DNA of 43,570 bases from NCBI GenBank assembly GCA_021818445.1, contig JAKAEB010000032.1, forward strand, positions 1 to 43,570, given 5' to 3'. Below the pieces are notes generated by a model that saw only the letters and a program-made list of their open reading frames with translations, had not been told where the DNA came from and searched no databases. A program made the position numbers and the translations under genes. Positions 17,218 through 25,651 of the stretch are shown piece by piece (position 1 is the stretch's first letter; each line of letters begins with the position of its first letter). The stretch is from Planctomycetota bacterium. GTDB lineage: Bacteria; Planctomycetota; Phycisphaerae; WQYP01.

Positions 17218-18282
17218 TCAGGCCGATGCGGTTTGATCCCCATCGGCCGGTTCGTCATCCGCATCAGCCTTCGGCCGGCCCGCCAGCGTTGCCATAATCA
17301 GCCCCGCACCGTAAAGGGACAGCAGGGGAATATAGATGCTGGCGAATGTGAATATATCCGGTGATGGAGCCAGAACCACGGCCACAATCGCCAGGCCTAA
17401 AACGGCATACCGCCACATGGACCGGAATTGCGCTGCGGTCACAATACCGATTTTACTTAAAATGAGCATGACCATTGGCAGTTCAAAGGCGATTCCAAAT
17501 ATTAAACTCATAATGGTGACAAAGCTTAAATAGTCATGCAGCATGGGAATGGGGGCAAAAAGCGCTTTGGCCGGTTGGGCGGTCATCTCGAGCAGTTCAT
17601 GGCCCACATGCATACGCAGTTGGCCGTCGGTGGCGTTAAACCATAAAGTTGCTACGCCCCCCTTGAAATGTACCGGGTCGTGCGGCAGCACGGGTATTAT
17701 CAGCGGTTTGACCGACGAGACCATGGTCGATGGCATGCCCATGTGCTTCCCGTGGTAAAGAAACTGTTCCCACCAGGTGGGTCGAAGGGGTGGCACCTGT
17801 ACCTGCTGATTGAATTCCATAATGAATTTAAGCAAAAATGGTAAAATTAAAAAGAAGAAAAATGCCACACCCAGTAAAAACAGCAAGGCACTGGGCGCAA
17901 TGTATTTGTATACCACACGTCGTTCACGCGGATAAAGTCCCGATGCCACAAACCGCCAGAACTGATAAATGATCCACGGGCTGGACACCACCAGCCCTGC
18001 CTTAAGTGCGGTGGTGAAGTAAACAATAATCGACCCCAGCGCCTTGAAATATTGCAGGTGGGGGGGATAACCCGCCCATTTTAGCGCTATGAGATAGGGT
18101 TGATACAAAAATTCTATGATATTGACGTCATAATACAGACATAGACCGATCCCGATGGCCGAACCGAGCAATGCAAAAATAAGCCGTTTGCGCAATTCCG
18201 TCAGGTGGTCCCCAAACGACATAGTTGGCAGGTCTACGCTGCCGTCTGACTTTGATTTGCCCATGTCGCGAAAAAATGCCAT
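17218..18282 (-). CDS. tatC: Sec-independent translocase protein TatC, with long insert
   Basis: 354 residues from ATG 18282, which is preceded by an AAGGGA Shine-Dalgarno; a TTG at 18297 also opens the frame. TatC is the multi-spanning subunit that reads twin-arginine signal peptides. The diagnostic N-terminal MSFGDHLTELRKRLI (before helix 1) and the SFVTIMSLIFGIAFELP helix with its glutamate are present, with about six membrane segments. Typical TatC is about 250 residues; here about 90 extra residues (rich in polar residues, with PLIIPVLPHDPVHFKGG) sit in the periplasmic loop between helices 3 and 4, plus a short charged C-terminal tail. It is the last gene of the lysS-permease-lolD-tatC run. 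tatA/tatB are not in the window. Confidence 0.92.
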   Translation of the reverse strand: MAFFRDMGKSKSDGSVDLPTMSFGDHLTELRKRLIFALLGSAIGIGLCLYYDVNIIEFLYQPYLIALKWAGYPPHLQYFKALGSIIVYFTTALKAGLVVSSPWIIYQFWRFVASGLYPRERRVVYKYIAPSALLFLLGVAFFFFLILPFLLKFIMEFNQQVQVPPLRPTWWEQFLYHGKHMGMPSTMVSSVKPLIIPVLPHDPVHFKGGVATLWFNATDGQLRMHVGHELLEMTAQPAKALFAPIPMLHDYLSFVTIMSLIFGIAFELPMVMLILSKIGIVTAAQFRSMWRYAVLGLAIVAVVLAPSPDIFTFASIYIPLLSLYGAGLIMATLAGRPKADADDEPADGDQTASA

Positions 18283-18297
18283 AACCCGTCCCTTCAA

Positions 18298-18993
18298 TCA
18301 CGCTGGGGTGATTTTACCGTCCTCCAAACGCACCACACGGTCTGCCAGTTGCGCGATATTTACATCGTGTGTGACCAGCAGCATGCCACAGTTCTGCTCC
18401 CGTCGCCGGCGGATGAGCAGGTCAATAATCCCTTGGCCCGTGCGCGGATCCAGATTGCCCGTCGGCTCATCCGCCAGCAGCAGACTCGGCCGGTTGATCA
18501 GCGCCCGGGCGATGGCCGCACGCTGTCGCTCCCCACCCGATAACTCATTGGGCCTATGCCGGAGCCGTGCCCCCAATCCCATATCGGTAAGCATTTCCAC
18601 CGCTAATTTTTTGCCCGGTCGGGCACGGATCAGCGCCTTGTACCAGGGGGCCGCCACCATGGCTGGCAAAAGGGTGTTTTCAAGCACATTAAGTTCCGGC
18701 AGCAGGTGATACAACTGAAATACAAAGCCCACATGCTGGTTACGGAACCGGTACCTCTCAAAAAAACTGCAGCGCAAAATATCGCGCCCCTGAAAAAGCA
18801 CCGAGCCGGAATCGGGCTTCTCCAGTGCACCGGCAATATGCAGCAGGGTGCTTTTGCCCGATCCCGACGCCCCGATCAAAGCGACAAATTCACCCGCACC
18901 GATTGAAAGCGTTGCGCCCGAAAGTACCTGCACCTCCTCCGTTCCCATACGAAAGGATTTGTGGATATCCACAAGCTCCATAAGATTCGTCAA
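18298..18993 (-). CDS. LolD-like ABC transporter ATPase
   Basis: 231 residues, the size of LolD/MacB-class ATPases. Walker A GASGSGKS (41-48), signature LSGGERQR (151-158), Walker B LLLADE (171-176) with the PTGNLD D-loop, and the H-loop in LVTHDV. With the FtsX-type permease 15 bases upstream it probably forms a transporter that releases lipoproteins from the inner membrane toward the outer membrane. The start is TTG 18993, because GAGGAG lies 5 bases before it; ATG 18981 would be too far away. An insertion AAPWYKALIRARPG (about 114-127) precedes the helical domain's end and is not standard LolD. A MacB-like efflux role cannot be excluded. Confidence 0.85.
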   Translation of the reverse strand: MTNLMELVDIHKSFRMGTEEVQVLSGATLSIGAGEFVALIGASGSGKSTLLHIAGALEKPDSGSVLFQGRDILRCSFFERYRFRNQHVGFVFQLYHLLPELNVLENTLLPAMVAAPWYKALIRARPGKKLAVEMLTDMGLGARLRHRPNELSGGERQRAAIARALINRPSLLLADEPTGNLDPRTGQGIIDLLIRRRREQNCGMLLVTHDVNIAQLADRVVRLEDGKITPA

Positions 18994-19008
18994 AACCGCT
19001 CCTCATCA

Positions 19009-20715
19009 CTATTCGTAACGCAGTGCATGAACCGGATCCCGCGATGCGGCAATCAACGCAGGGATAATGGCGCCAAGCAGTCCGGCTACAATCGCCAGGA
19101 CGGCAATCGTGGCGACGGTCTGCGGATTAATCTGGTTCGGTATCCGCGAAAAAATATACACGCGCCGGTTCCATATGGTTATGCCAAAAATGCGCCACAG
19201 TATGTCATCGTGAATCCAGTTGTCGTGTATGACAAACAGCGTGCCGGTCACTACGCCCATCAGCGTACCGGCCGAACTTATTAAAAGTCCGTAAAGCACA
19301 AATATGCTACCCACGCCGAATTCACTTCCGCCGATAGCCTTTATTATGCCGATGTCGCGCGTTTTGTCCCGGACAATCATAAAAAATATTAAAAATATGA
19401 CTACAATCACCACCAGGCTCATCAACCCGAGTAAAAAAGTAATCAGATCACGTTCTTTATCCACCGCCGCAATAAACTGCGACTGTTCCTGCAGCCACGT
19501 CATGACTGTCAGCCCGGTCGATTCCATTCCCGGATGTTGAAGGGCGTATCGCCGCACCGCTGCGGCTATCTGGTTGCGGGCCGCATCAACGGCCGCTTGC
19601 CGACGGTCATTGTGCACGCGAATTTCAATTTCACTGCAGCGCGCCGGACGAACGCCCCCACTAAGCAGGTCCTGCTGCTGCATGAACGCCATTTTCTGTA
19701 CCACGCTGAAGGGGGCATAAACTGTGTGGCGATCTACAGTGAACACTTTTGTCCGCGAATCATCCACAATCTGAAATCGATGACTTTGCGGCGTTGCCAG
19801 CGTGCTGCTAAGCGTGACGGGCACCACCGTCAATATGACGGGTGAAAATCTTACCCCCGGTGGGCGATGGTAATGTCCAAACCGATCGCGCGTGTAAAGC
19901 CCGATGTCGATCCCCACCACGCATCCATTTTCAGGTTCAGCTTTTTTGTTGGGATACTGTTTGAGCGCCTTGGCGGGGGGGGTAAATGTCGGGGCGGCAG
20001 GTAATAATAATCGCTCCAGCGCTGCGTCGTTTTTAATCATACCGGTGGGTGGCAGTTTTTGGGCGAAACGCAAATCACGAAACACCCGGTTCAAATGGTA
20101 TTCAGCCTGGCGATAATCCTCGCGGGCGATCACCTGCCAGTGACGCTCAATGTCCGCCATCCAGCCGGTCCCCGTGATCGGCTTAAGCTTGCGGATTTCC
20201 TGCTCATGCTGACGGTACACGACCAGTGCAGCGTTAAGTTGCCCTCTGGCGTATTTCACCAACTCCCGGCCAGTGAGCGGAAACGCCGCGTGGCGCAGAT
20301 CACGTGCTGCATCCAACGGTGCCCGATACTGCCAGAAAAGACTTTTTCCAAATGAACTCACCTGCGACTGCATGGCTGGCTTAATGCCCAACACCTCCAC
20401 CTCGGCGCTGGTTTGATATTCCGGCAAATTCATAATGCCATAGGTGCTGATGACCGGTGCACTGGCTGCGACACATGGCAGCTTGGAGAGTGTTTTTTGC
20501 AACCCGGCGTAATGCGGAAAGCCCGCCGCCAATGTGCTCTGAATCACAACGTCGCCCATCAATTCCTTGCCGGCGTCGCGCACACGATCTACAAAGCCGG
20601 TCATGATGCTGTAAACGACAATCAGCATCGATACGCAAAGCCAAACCGCCAGCACCGGGAATATCACTATTCCCTTACGCGTCAGATATCGAAAACACAA
20701 AAATAGCTTATACAT
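19009..20715 (-). CDS. LolC/E-like ABC permease (FtsX domain)
   Basis: 568 residues. The order is one N-terminal membrane helix (about 14-36, IVIFPVLAVWLCVSMLIVVY), a large periplasmic part of about 400 residues, and three C-terminal helices with the FtsX-type block RDKTRDIGIIKAIG that couples to the ATPase, ending in SRDPVHALRYE. Lipoprotein-releasing permeases have this four-helix plan but are usually about 400 residues; the extra length is in the periplasmic domain, which includes a charged helical segment (ALVVYRQHEQEIRKL) and a stretch with VGIDIGLYTRDRFGHYH. It lies between lysS (6-base gap) and the lolD-like gene (15-base gap). A single permease gene suggests a homodimer, or a partner elsewhere. 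Confidence 0.8.
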   Translation of the reverse strand: MYKLFLCFRYLTRKGIVIFPVLAVWLCVSMLIVVYSIMTGFVDRVRDAGKELMGDVVIQSTLAAGFPHYAGLQKTLSKLPCVAASAPVISTYGIMNLPEYQTSAEVEVLGIKPAMQSQVSSFGKSLFWQYRAPLDAARDLRHAAFPLTGRELVKYARGQLNAALVVYRQHEQEIRKLKPITGTGWMADIERHWQVIAREDYRQAEYHLNRVFRDLRFAQKLPPTGMIKNDAALERLLLPAAPTFTPPAKALKQYPNKKAEPENGCVVGIDIGLYTRDRFGHYHRPPGVRFSPVILTVVPVTLSSTLATPQSHRFQIVDDSRTKVFTVDRHTVYAPFSVVQKMAFMQQQDLLSGGVRPARCSEIEIRVHNDRRQAAVDAARNQIAAAVRRYALQHPGMESTGLTVMTWLQEQSQFIAAVDKERDLITFLLGLMSLVVIVVIFLIFFMIVRDKTRDIGIIKAIGGSEFGVGSIFVLYGLLISSAGTLMGVVTGTLFVIHDNWIHDDILWRIFGITIWNRRVYIFSRIPNQINPQTVATIAVLAIVAGLLGAIIPALIAASRDPVHALRYE

Positions 20716-20721
20716 TTATTC

Positions 20722-22245
20722 TCAAGCGATTGGGGCCGATGGATCATCTGCGGCCGGGCGCGGGGCAGGGCGCAGCAGCGGAAAAAGCACCACATCTCGA
20801 ATGCTCGTTGAATTCGTCAACAGCATAATTAGCCGATCAATGCCGATCCCCAGGCCACCGGCCGGCGGCATCCCGTGGCACAAGGCCGTGACAAAATCAT
20901 GATCCATTCGCGCCATCGATTCATGGTCCGGCAGGCCGGCCAATTGCGACGAAAACGTTTCATACTGCACCATCGGGTCATTGAGTTCCGTGTAGGCGTT
21001 GGCCAACTCCATCCCCGCCACATACAACTCAAAACGTTCCGCCAAGCTTGGGTCTCCCGGCTTGCGCCGTGTCAATGGGCATAAACCGGCCGGGTAGTCA
21101 TATACGAAGACCGGTCGATCAAATTCTTTCAACGATGGCTCGGCCAGATGTTCAAACAGTTCGCCGCGCAGTACATCGGCATCCTTGCCACCTGTATTCG
21201 CCAAACCATGTTTGTGGGCCGCAGCACGCACCGCAGACGCATCTTTCATATCCACGCCGACGTGTGTAGCAAACAATTCCCCGTATGCCACGCGCATGAA
21301 TGGGGCCGTGTAATTAATCCGGCGTTCACCATACGGCAAAACCACCGCATCGCCAATTTGGCCCGACCGCTGCGCCTCCTTTTTCGCCAGCGTCGCCACC
21401 AGAGTCTCGGTAAGTTCCATCATTCCCGCCAGGTCGCTGTAGGCTTCGTAAAGCTCCAGCATGGTAAATTCGGGGTTATGACGCGTGTCGATCCCCTCAT
21501 TCCTGAAATTTCGATTGATTTCAAATACACGCTCCATTCCTCCCACCAGCAATCGCTTGAGAAACAATTCCGGACTTACCCGCATGTACAAATCAATGTC
21601 CAAGGCATTGTGGTGCGTCAGGAACGGCCGAGCCGCCGCCCCGCCTGGCATCGATTGCATCATCGGCGTTTCAACTTCAATGAACTTTCGAGCGTGTAAA
21701 AAAGAACGGATTTCCGCAATCATGCCGCTGCGCGATTGAAACGTCGCCATGGATTCCGGGTTGGCCGCCAAATCCAAATAGCGTTGGCGGTAACGCAATT
21801 CGGTATCGGTTAAACCGTGAAATTTATCAGGCAGCGGCAGCAGGGCTTTGGTGGATAAACCAAAGGCGGTGGCCCAAATGGTAACCTCGCCCGTATTGGT
21901 ATGCCCCACTTTGCCCGCAAACCAGGCGATGTCGCCAAGTTCAAGCAGCTTGGCTTTATCCCATTCCGCCGCCAGAAGTTGCTTGGTGAGACCTATTTGC
22001 AGTCGGCCCGACGAATCCTGTATCGTTATAAATATCAGTTTGCCGATATCGCGCAAAAGCATGATCCGCCCGGCCACCTTGGCGTTTTCCGCCCCCTCAT
22101 GCGGGGTGCCGTCAACGTGCAAAGCCCGTGCATCGGCCGCCGACATCAATCCGTCGCAGCGCTGTCCAAATGGATCAACGCCCAATGCACGCCATTTTTC
22201 CAAACGGTTATGTCGTTCCGTAAACTGTGGGTGATCTGAAAGCAT
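20722..22245 (-). CDS. lysS: Lysyl-tRNA synthetase, class II
   Basis: 507 residues, the normal size. An N-terminal OB-fold anticodon domain (about 55-150, with GRIMLLRDIGKLIFITIQD) precedes the class II catalytic core. Motif 2 appears as FRNEGIDTRHNPEFTMLELY and motif 3 as GLGIGIDRLIMLL near the C-terminus; DTELRYRQRYLDL is a lysS/asnS-type motif 1 region. It charges tRNA-Lys in the cytoplasm. GAGGAC lies a few bases before the ATG. It is the first gene of a minus-strand run with the Lol-like permease, ATPase and tatC, so translation and envelope genes probably share one transcript. It ends in a proline/alanine-rich tail. Confidence 0.96.
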   Translation of the reverse strand: MLSDHPQFTERHNRLEKWRALGVDPFGQRCDGLMSAADARALHVDGTPHEGAENAKVAGRIMLLRDIGKLIFITIQDSSGRLQIGLTKQLLAAEWDKAKLLELGDIAWFAGKVGHTNTGEVTIWATAFGLSTKALLPLPDKFHGLTDTELRYRQRYLDLAANPESMATFQSRSGMIAEIRSFLHARKFIEVETPMMQSMPGGAAARPFLTHHNALDIDLYMRVSPELFLKRLLVGGMERVFEINRNFRNEGIDTRHNPEFTMLELYEAYSDLAGMMELTETLVATLAKKEAQRSGQIGDAVVLPYGERRINYTAPFMRVAYGELFATHVGVDMKDASAVRAAAHKHGLANTGGKDADVLRGELFEHLAEPSLKEFDRPVFVYDYPAGLCPLTRRKPGDPSLAERFELYVAGMELANAYTELNDPMVQYETFSSQLAGLPDHESMARMDHDFVTALCHGMPPAGGLGIGIDRLIMLLTNSTSIRDVVLFPLLRPAPRPAADDPSAPIA

Positions 22246-22550
22246 GTGTCCTCTTCAAAACCAAGCACCGCATTCTAACGGTCTTACAAACATCCGCAAT
22301 TTATAATCCTCAAGCCCGGGATATTTCCCAGCCTGCCAAGTCTCGGCATCATTGGCCGACGTTATGCAATGCGATCAAGTTCGGCTCTGATCCGCCATTG
22401 GCATTTTTGCCATACGCCGTTGGTCATTCTGCCGCTGCAACATTCCCGATTGTTCGTTAGTCTTATGGCACTGTCTCAGAGCCCGTTTGCCGTCCTAGGA
22501 CGCTCGCGGCGGAGTGTCCAAACAGGCCCTTACCCTAAGGAGTATGTCTG
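22246..22550. promoter_or_regulatory. Divergent intergenic region, lysS / glycosidase
   Basis: 305 bases between divergent genes. On the minus strand a -10-like TAGAAT lies about 30 bases before lysS, with a poor -35 (TTGCGG) 16 bases further up. On the plus strand TAAGGAG lies about 8 bases before the glycosidase ATG. I see no hairpin or repeat of note and no recognised riboswitch or T-box. Confidence 0.3.
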
Positions 22551-24743
22551 ATGTTGAACCGACGGGCATTCATGAGTGCATTGGGGATTGCGTCATCCAC
22601 CGTTCCCGCGTTTGCCACTGAAAAGTCACCGCAAAGCCCGGCCCAGCAATTACCGCCAATCGACATTCCCAGTGCCGACGACTTGGCCGGTAACTGGGTC
22701 AGCTTTGCCGACGTGCACGCCCAGCCGGCGGTGTCCAGTACGCGCGGGGCATGCCAAGTCGGTACCGATATGCTGTCGGTTGAGTATCTATGCTTTCCAC
22801 CGTTCTCGCAGGGGCCCCAAGGAAGCGGCGTATTGACCGTTGACGGTCAAGTGCTCAGGGCGGCGGAATATCGCTGGTATCCCTACCAAGTCATACGCCG
22901 GTGCCACACATGGGACGGTACGTTTGAAATCCAATCTTCCGTCCGGCTGGGCTATGCCGAAAATATCGTCCTTTATCGCCTCTCATGCCGCAATCTTGGA
23001 ACCAAAGCCGCCAATATCCAACTCGCCGTTAATCCGCTCGGTGTTATTCGTCAATTTAATGAGACGTGGCAGTGGGCACCTCCGCGTCCCCAAAATCCGG
23101 CAGATTTCAAGGCTGAATGGACCGCCCCGGGCTTGTTGTGCACCTCCGACAGCCAATCGCCTGCGGTTACTGCGTTCGCAATCGTCCATCATTCCCTGCA
23201 TCAGGCAGCCGTGAAGCAAAATAAGGCGGATGTAAGGTGGGCTCTGTCGGTACCCGCCGGGCAGTCTAAAACCGTTGATATGGTGATGGCCGTAGGGGAT
23301 GATCGCGACGCGGTGTGTCGGCTTGCCGCTCATACCGCTGCAGAATTTGAACATGCCTTTCGAGCCTGTAAAAATGAATGGCAGAAAATATTCAATGCCA
23401 GCTTCACCCCGGGAAATGCAGTATTCTCGGGGCATCTGCCCATCCTTCGTACCAATGACGCCGCCGTCAGACGCTGCTATTACTCCTCCATCGCATCGCT
23501 GCTCTGTTCTTTGCGCACCTGCTTTCCGGGTATTAAACGCGCTTATGTGACTGGTGCCCCGCAAGATGCCGTCTCGCTTATGTACTTCTGGGACACATTT
23601 ACATGGGCCGAAGTTTACGCCCTTCTGGACCCCGCCATAATGCGCGACATGCTCGTTGCTTGGCTGAAACTCAACATCCACAACTGCTATGCCCAGGATA
23701 TGCTTAGTGGTAAGGGTGTCGGGCCGTGGTACAGTTTTAATGATTATTGTGTCTTTTCCCTGATACTCAAATACGTGCGACTTACCGGCGACCACCAATT
23801 TCTCCTGTTGCGTGTAGGAGACCGCCCGGTTATCGATCAGCTTGAACAAATGGCGTTCTGGTGGAAACGCCTGGTCAAACCCCACTGCCCGCTGGCCGAT
23901 TACGGTGCACGCTGGAATCTGCTGGAATGCGTGCCGACTTATACCCATGTGGTGGCATCGCTCAACGCGGCCAATGTCTGGATGATGCGCCAAACAGCCT
24001 CCCTGCGCCAAGAATTGGGCCAGCATACGCGGGCCATCACCCTTGAAAAGCAAGCCGATCAACTGGCCCGACAGGTGTTAAAACTTTACGTTCGCGGTCG
24101 CGGCTACTGGTATACCATGCAGCCGAGCGGCCAAAAAATACCGGTCCGCCACTGCATCGACTTCTTTACGGTCACCATGTGTATGAAAGAGGACCTCAGT
24201 CCCGCCACCCAACGGGAGATGGCACAGTTTGTCACCCATGAATTGCTGACATCCCATTGGATGCGGGCATTGTCGCTTGCCGACTATGCCGCGCCGGAGT
24301 CAAACCGGCCGGACCACGGGCCGATGGGGGCCTACACCGCGTGGCCGCCGTTCACAATGGCCGCGCTTGGCCATTTGGGGCATTGGAATAGGGCCGCTTC
24401 ATTTCTTCGAGCCACGGCTGAAACTGCCCGGCAGGGGCCTTTTGGACAATCCGATGAATTGCTTACCGCTGAAAGCCACGCGCCGGTCCGTAAGGCCAGT
24501 CGTGGCGGCCAGATGTACTTTTGCAGTTGCTCCGGTGCCTTTGCGGCAACCATCATCGGCGCATTTTTCGGTCTAACTTCCGTCGGGCCCGCGGGCGTAA
24601 AACTCTCCGACCCGGGCATTAGCCGCCAGATAGAGGGTGAATTATCCGGCATTGGGCCAGCAGGGCAGCTCTGGAATATATCCAGCGGAAAAAATGGATT
24701 AAAAGCGATAAAGCCGTCAAAAAAAGCGGGCGAAGGGATTTGA
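22551..24743 (+). CDS. Tat-exported six-hairpin glycosidase-like protein
   Basis: 730 residues. The N-terminus is a twin-arginine signal: NRRAFMSALG, a short hydrophobic core and an AFA cleavage site (about 20-22). A beta-rich domain of about 250 residues (for example GSGVLTVDGQVLRAAEYRWYP) follows, then an alpha/alpha-barrel. FWDTFTWAEVYALLDP (about 347-362), GPWYSFNDYCVFSLILKY and GAYTAWPPFTMAALGHLG are typical of the six-hairpin superfamily (GH15/37/63/116-like). The exact family, and so the sugar substrate, is not clear; DTFTWAE and NLLE may carry the acidic pair. It probably acts in the periplasm on a polysaccharide. TatC is encoded in the window. Its last 18 bases overlap the tRNA-Gly gene antisense, so the terminal few residues are templated by the tRNA. 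Confidence 0.72.
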   Translation: MLNRRAFMSALGIASSTVPAFATEKSPQSPAQQLPPIDIPSADDLAGNWVSFADVHAQPAVSSTRGACQVGTDMLSVEYLCFPPFSQGPQGSGVLTVDGQVLRAAEYRWYPYQVIRRCHTWDGTFEIQSSVRLGYAENIVLYRLSCRNLGTKAANIQLAVNPLGVIRQFNETWQWAPPRPQNPADFKAEWTAPGLLCTSDSQSPAVTAFAIVHHSLHQAAVKQNKADVRWALSVPAGQSKTVDMVMAVGDDRDAVCRLAAHTAAEFEHAFRACKNEWQKIFNASFTPGNAVFSGHLPILRTNDAAVRRCYYSSIASLLCSLRTCFPGIKRAYVTGAPQDAVSLMYFWDTFTWAEVYALLDPAIMRDMLVAWLKLNIHNCYAQDMLSGKGVGPWYSFNDYCVFSLILKYVRLTGDHQFLLLRVGDRPVIDQLEQMAFWWKRLVKPHCPLADYGARWNLLECVPTYTHVVASLNAANVWMMRQTASLRQELGQHTRAITLEKQADQLARQVLKLYVRGRGYWYTMQPSGQKIPVRHCIDFFTVTMCMKEDLSPATQREMAQFVTHELLTSHWMRALSLADYAAPESNRPDHGPMGAYTAWPPFTMAALGHLGHWNRAASFLRATAETARQGPFGQSDELLTAESHAPVRKASRGGQMYFCSCSGAFAATIIGAFFGLTSVGPAGVKLSDPGISRQIEGELSGIGPAGQLWNISSGKNGLKAIKPSKKAGEGI

Positions 24744-24796
24744 ACCCTCGACATTCACGTTGGCAACGTGACGCTCTACCACTGAGCTACGCCCGC
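24726..24796 (-). tRNA. tRNA-Gly (anticodon GCC)
   Basis: The minus strand folds into a complete 71-base cloverleaf: acceptor GCGGGCG/CGCCCGC (7 bp), D-arm GCTC/GAGC, anticodon stem TCACG/CGTGA with loop TTGCCAA (anticodon at 24762-24764), and T-arm GAGGG-TTCAAAT-CCCTT. No CCA is encoded. A run of seven T on the minus strand directly follows the 3' end and may end transcription. The upstream glycosidase gene on the other strand stops inside its T-arm. Confidence 0.98.
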
Positions 24797-24904
24797 GTAA
24801 CGGACTCAAGATTATATCTCATTCCCGTTGGGTGTAAACGCCTCCGGGCCGAAGCGCGTTTCGCGGATTTGTATCCGTTAAAAACCAGATTAAATGCCTT
24901 TACA

Positions 24905-24935
24905 CCAAGCTGCCGCTAACATAATAACGGCTTGG
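24905..24935 (+). promoter_or_regulatory. Stem-loop upstream of queC
   Basis: CCAAG (24905-24909) pairs with CTTGG (24931-24935), and CCG (24913-24915) pairs with CGG (24928-24930), with a 3-base bulge on the left arm and a 12-base A/T-rich loop. The loop is followed within 10 bases by the queC ribosome binding site (TGGAG, 24942-24946). A second small hairpin, CGGAT/ATCCG, lies at 24864-24877 and is followed by an A-rich run. A leader hairpin controlling queC is possible; the conserved core of known preQ1 riboswitches is not visible. Confidence 0.3.
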
Positions 24936-24952
24936 TTGTATTGGAGTTAAGG

Positions 24953-25636
24953 TTGAAATCAGCAGTTGTACTTTTAAGTGGTGGCTTGGATTCCGCCACG
25001 GTTCTGGCCATCGCCGCCCATGAGGGCTTTAATTGCTTCGCGCTGAGTTTTGATTACGGCCAGCGGCACCAGCGCGAACTGCTCGCTGCGGCCGAAATCG
25101 CCCGATCCATGGCAGTTGCGCGCCACATCATCCTCAAGCTTGATTTACGGCAATTTGGCGGATCGGCTCTCACAGCGGACATCCCCGTGCCAAAGGATCG
25201 CAATACCGGCGACCTCGCCGAGCACATACCCGTCACCTATGTGCCCGCCCGTAATACCATCTTTCTCGCTTGTGCGTTGGGTTGGGCGGAAGTTCTTCAG
25301 GCCGAGGCCATTTTCGTCGGGGTTAACGCATTGGATTATTCCGGCTATCCGGACTGCCGCCCCGAATTTATTTCCGCCTTTGAAAATCTGGCAAATGTCG
25401 CCACCAAAGCCGCCACCGCTGATCACCGCCCCATACGCCTTCGTGCACCGCTTATTCAGATGGGCAAGGACGAGATTATTTCAGCCGGTCTTAAGTTGGG
25501 TGTCGATTATTCCAAAACATTTTCATGCTACGATCCGCCCGATGAATCGCATAGCTGCGGGCATTGTGACGCCTGCCAATTGCGGCTAGCCGCGTTTGCA
25601 AAATTGCATCAAACCGACCCCATTGCCTATGTGTAA
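24953..25636 (+). CDS. queC: 7-cyano-7-deazaguanine (preQ0) synthase
   Basis: 227 residues from TTG 24953, chosen because TGGAG (24942-24946) is 6 bases before it and the protein then opens directly with MKSAVVLLSGGLDS. It converts 7-carboxy-7-deazaguanine, ammonia and ATP to preQ0 in queuosine biosynthesis. The ATP-pyrophosphatase P-loop is SGGLDS (9-14); FDYGQRH, YVPARNTIFLA and VGVNALDYSGYPDCR are family blocks. The zinc site is the C-terminal four-cysteine set CYDPPDESHSCGHCDAC. queE follows after 15 bases and queF after a further 109 bases. queD and a GTP cyclohydrolase are not in the window. Confidence 0.96.
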   Translation: MKSAVVLLSGGLDSATVLAIAAHEGFNCFALSFDYGQRHQRELLAAAEIARSMAVARHIILKLDLRQFGGSALTADIPVPKDRNTGDLAEHIPVTYVPARNTIFLACALGWAEVLQAEAIFVGVNALDYSGYPDCRPEFISAFENLANVATKAATADHRPIRLRAPLIQMGKDEIISAGLKLGVDYSKTFSCYDPPDESHSCGHCDACQLRLAAFAKLHQTDPIAYV

Positions 25637-25651
25637 GAACACGGACTATTC

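Noticed and set aside
22983-24062. About 360-codon open frame antisense to the glycosidase gene
   Set aside because: The plus-strand frame has a signal peptide, Shine-Dalgarno and family landmarks; the antisense frame shows none.
24797-24952. preQ1 riboswitch before queC
   Set aside because: The region has small hairpins and an A-rich run, but the conserved C-rich loop and the pseudoknot tail of known preQ1 classes are not visible.
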